Source of the DNA: Clostridiales bacterium
GTDB lineage: Bacteria; Bacillota; Clostridia; Lachnospirales; Lachnospiraceae
Length of the DNA stretch: 7,738 nt
Direction: 5' to 3'
NCBI GenBank assembly: GCA_021199135.1
Contig: JAJQIQ010000117.1
Location: forward strand, 1-7,738
The notes below the pieces were generated by a model. That model had not been told where the DNA came from. It ran no database searches and saw nothing but the letters and a program-made list of their open reading frames with translations. The position numbers and the translations under genes are program-made. Position 1 is the first letter of the stretch. Each line of letters starts with the position of its first letter. Positions 6,916-7,738 of the stretch are shown in pieces.

Positions 6916-6960
6916 CGTTACATTTCAGATGTCAGATGGCTGACGTCTGAAATGTAACGG
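6915..6960. repeat. Near-perfect 21-bp stem palindrome, 4-nt loop
   Basis: The left arm 6915-6935 pairs with the right arm 6940-6960 around the loop ATGG (6936-6939). Twenty pairs are Watson-Crick and one is T-G (6930 with 6945). The outer 15 pairs (starting CCGTTACATTTCAGA) are unbroken. It lacks the T-tract of an intrinsic terminator. It could be an extruding DNA hairpin, a protein-binding palindrome, a relic of a small mobile element, or an RNA stem read from either strand. Confidence 0.9.
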
Positions 6961-6996
6961 GTACGGATTGTGCGCCTGCTCGAAGGTCTCAGATGT

Positions 6997-7071
6997 GGCC
7001 CCGCTTGGGTCGCCAACGACATACCAGCCGCGCGAAAGTCTCATGAGGGGGCCCCGCTTGGGTCGCCAACG
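6997..7071. repeat. 22-bp direct repeat, two exact copies 53 bp apart
   Basis: Exact copies lie at 6997-7018 and 7050-7071; each starts GGCCCCGCTTGGGTCG and ends CCAACG. Homology extends left through GTCTCA plus ATG (about 6987 and 7038), with a 1-nt indel. A third degenerate copy may lie at about 7122-7132 (CGCCGACAACG). This looks like tandem duplication of a unit of about 53 bp. Two similar copies are too few and too diverged outside the core to be a CRISPR array. Confidence 0.85.
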
Positions 7072-7074
7072 TTT

Positions 7075-7122
7075 CGACGACGATTTCCTGCGCTGATAAA
7101 GCGTCGCGCAGAAAAGTCGTCG
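7075..7122. repeat. Hairpin with two-part stem
   Basis: CGACGAC (7075-7081) pairs with GTCGTCG (7116-7122). Inside, TTT (7084-7086) can pair with AAA, and CTGCGC (7088-7093) pairs with GCGCAG (7106-7111). The terminal loop is 12 nt. Confidence 0.7.
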
Positions 7123-7137
7123 CCGACAACGTTCGAC

Positions 7138-7166
7138 CCGCTCCCCCTGCCAAAGATTGTGAGCGG
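7138..7166. repeat. Bracketing repeat, copy 1
   Basis: CCGCTC (7138-7143) pairs with GAGCGG (7161-7166). The loop contains a C-run and AAAGATTGT. It is related to copy 2 at 7563-7591: both have the form CGCTCCCCC, then AAGATTnTGAGCG, and are about 425 bp apart in the same orientation. Confidence 0.7.
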
Positions 7167-7182
7167 CTGGTGTGAACGTGCT

Positions 7183-7217
7183 CGAGCTACGGTTGGTGAG
7201 TGCCCGAGCTACGCTCG
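7183..7217. repeat. Tandem CGAGCTACG with small hairpin
   Basis: CGAGCTACG occurs at 7183-7191 and 7205-7213, 22 bp apart. The second copy starts a hairpin, CGAGC (7205-7209) with GCTCG (7213-7217), loop TAC. Confidence 0.6.
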
Positions 7218-7284
7218 ACCACCTTCCGTGCCAGCCCATTCCGAAAGCACTTCGTGCTTAGGGCTGGCACTCTCGACCACCAAC
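7192..7284. repeat. Long hairpin domain with 10-bp core stem
   Basis: The core stem is GTGCCAGCCC (7228-7237) with GGGCTGGCAC (7261-7270). An inner stem AAGCAC (7245-7250) with GTGCTT (7254-7259) has loop TTC. An outer stem can form from GTTGGTG (7192-7198) with CACCAAC (7278-7284). GAGTGCC (7198-7204) with GGCACTC (7266-7272) would compete with the core stem. The core hairpin is also framed by a 10-nt direct repeat, CTCGACCACC, at 7214-7223 and 7272-7281. Confidence 0.8.
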
Positions 7285-7285
7285 G

Positions 7286-7352
7286 GCGCCAGGTGCCGGC
7301 TCCCAGTCCCGATAGGGGCTGGGTCCGTCGGAGACTGGCACCTGCTAGGCGC
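7286..7352. repeat. Three-tier hairpin
   Basis: GCGCC (7286-7290) pairs with GGCGC (7348-7352), AGGTGCC (7291-7297) with GGCACCT (7337-7343), and CCCAGTCCC (7302-7310) with GGGGCTGGG (7315-7323) around the loop GATA, with one T-G pair. CCAGTC (7303-7308) with GACTGG (7333-7338) is a competing pairing. Confidence 0.8.
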
Positions 7353-7422
7353 GGACCGAAGCGGAGATGGTCGGTGCGTTCTTAAGCACCGACGCCCCTC
7401 TGGAAGAGCGTAGACCCGGTCC
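7353..7422. repeat. Hairpin domain closed by GGACCG/CGGTCC
   Basis: GGACCG (7353-7358) pairs with CGGTCC (7417-7422). Inside are GTCGGTGC (7370-7377) with GCACCGAC (7386-7393), loop 8 nt, and CTCT (7398-7401) with AGAG (7405-7408). The closing stem competes with GGTCCG (7322-7327) pairing to CGGACC (7352-7357). Confidence 0.7.
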
Positions 7423-7436
7423 ATTCCGAGACTTGA

Positions 7437-7475
7437 GCACACGCCATGCAATGCCCCTACGGGGCGGGCGTGTGC
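7437..7475. repeat. Nested hairpin with 9-bp stem
   Basis: GCACACGCC (7437-7445) pairs with GGCGTGTGC (7467-7475). Within the loop GCCCC (7453-7457) pairs with GGGGC (7461-7465), loop TAC. It is a compact, strong structure without a T-run. Confidence 0.8.
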
Positions 7476-7499
7476 GTAGGCAAGGCGCCCGTTGCACGA

Positions 7500-7552
7500 G
7501 TCCCTCACATCGCGCGCTGACGCGCTTGGGACCGGTGCTGGTGCGCAGCACC
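7500..7552. repeat. Two adjacent hairpins
   Basis: GTCCC (7500-7504) pairs with GGGAC (7528-7532) and encloses GCGCG (7512-7516) with CGCGC (7521-7525). Immediately after, GGTGCTG (7534-7540) pairs with CAGCACC (7546-7552), loop GTGCG. A second GGACCG copy at 7529-7534 could also reach CGGTCC at 7417-7422. Confidence 0.7.
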
Positions 7553-7562
7553 TTCACTAGCT

Positions 7563-7591
7563 CGCTCCCCCCCAGCCCAAGATTTTGAGCG
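7563..7591. repeat. Bracketing repeat, copy 2
   Basis: CGCTC (7563-7567) pairs with GAGCG (7587-7591) around a C-run and AAGATTTT. It is an imperfect direct copy of the motif at 7138-7166 and ends 21 bp from the methyltransferase stop codon. Confidence 0.7.
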
Positions 7592-7612
7592 GGCGCATAA
7601 GTGGCATGCCGA

Positions 7613-7738
7613 CTATTTTGTCAACTCCTGATACATTTTCATCAGCTCCCCCACACAGGCGGACTCGCTGGAGAAGGCGGGGCTGTCCTTCGTAAAGCCG
7701 TAGGCCTCCATCACCGCGATGTCGTTGGCCTGGTGCGC
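7613..7738 (-). CDS. C-terminus of a probable DNA methyltransferase (MmeI/YeeA-like)
   Basis: Only the last 41 codons and the TAG (7615-7613) are in the window; the start is off the right edge. The visible end contains AHQANDIAVMEAYGF, then SSESACVGELMKMYQELTK. From memory this resembles the last residues of large class I SAM-dependent DNA methyltransferases of the MmeI/YeeA kind, where an AxxxNDxAVMxAYGF segment is followed by an ExxxVxxLMxxYxxLT helix. None of the catalytic motifs (NPPY, SAM-binding) is visible, so the assignment rests on this short tail alone. If right, the protein would modify, and perhaps also cut, DNA as part of a restriction-modification system. No RBS or gene follows for over 800 bp. 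Confidence 0.5.
   Translation of the reverse strand, partial: AHQANDIAVMEAYGFTKDSPAFSSESACVGELMKMYQELTK

Larger units (their letters stand above)
7138..7592. ncRNA. Candidate structured RNA or palindrome-rich element (strand unknown)
   Basis: About 455 bp of GC-rich DNA without a convincing gene, holding at least seven hairpins, several nested or mutually exclusive. Its two ends carry related 27-29-bp hairpin motifs. The open frames crossing it overlap one another in several frames and match nothing I recognise, so I read them as chance frames in GC-rich DNA. Structure this dense recalls large noncoding RNAs as a class, such as OLE, GOLLD or ROOL, but I see no diagnostic motif of any named family. 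I see no promoter for it on either strand. If transcribed on the minus strand it would follow the methyltransferase gene. An alternative is a cluster of small palindromic repeats with no RNA product. Confidence 0.35.

Noticed and set aside
6997..7071. CRISPR array
   Set aside because: Only two exact repeats, the spacer-like part is partly similar between units, and no cas gene is visible.
6925..7508. Open frames of 99-147 codons across the hairpin region on both strands
   Set aside because: Several overlap each other, run through perfect palindromes and direct repeats, lack convincing ribosome binding sites and match no family I recognise. GC-rich DNA yields such frames by chance.
7138..7592. 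Integron attC sites or retron msr/msd
   Set aside because: No paired RYYYAAC/GTTRRRY cores, integrase or reverse transcriptase gene is present in the window.
6840..7612. tmRNA, RNase P RNA, SRP RNA, T-box, tRNA or group II intron
   Set aside because: I looked for their conserved cores (for example the RNase P GAGGAAAGTCC, the SRP loop, the T-box sequence, the domain V stem, the TTCGA arm) and did not see them on either strand; this is by eye, not a covariance search.

Overview
All genes lie on the minus strand, so the window reads from right to left. It suggests an acetate-forming anaerobe with a moderately GC-rich genome, plausibly a high-GC member of the Clostridia or a coriobacterium. This rests on acetate kinase, Shine-Dalgarno sites of AGGAGG type, GC-rich codon choice and an ABC-2 exporter operon with a zinc-ribbon membrane protein. 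No marker gene fixes the taxon.

Right to left: (1) 7613-7738 holds the last 41 codons of a gene whose C-terminus resembles large class I DNA methyltransferases of the MmeI/YeeA restriction-modification type. (2) 6840-7612 has no convincing gene. It is GC-rich and packed with hairpins, short direct repeats and competing inverted repeats. One 21-bp stem has a 4-nt loop, one 22-bp repeat occurs twice, and about 455 bp of hairpins are bracketed by two copies of a 27-29-bp motif. This is the least explained part and the best candidate for something undescribed, such as a large structured RNA or a palindrome-rich element. (3) 6146-6820 is an AT-rich island with a consensus promoter (TTGACA, 17 bp, TATAAT), an MNT-type nucleotidyltransferase and a HEPN partner. 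The HEPN protein appears to have lost its central helices in frame, so the presumed toxin is probably dead. (4) 1089-6037 is a tight operon: a zinc-ribbon, single-pass, large-ectodomain protein, an ABC ATPase and two different ABC-2 permeases, with gaps of 7, 15 and 1 nt. (5) 1-1013 is acetate kinase (ackA), cut by the left edge after residue 337, with its own ribosome binding site and a possible promoter.

The four operon genes probably form one exporter. The ATPase drives a heterodimer of the two permeases, and the zinc-ribbon protein is a membrane-anchored accessory or sensor with a large outside domain. The substrate cannot be read from the sequence. The methyltransferase end, the hairpin region and the damaged MNT/HEPN pair look like a defence-type accessory segment beside a housekeeping region.
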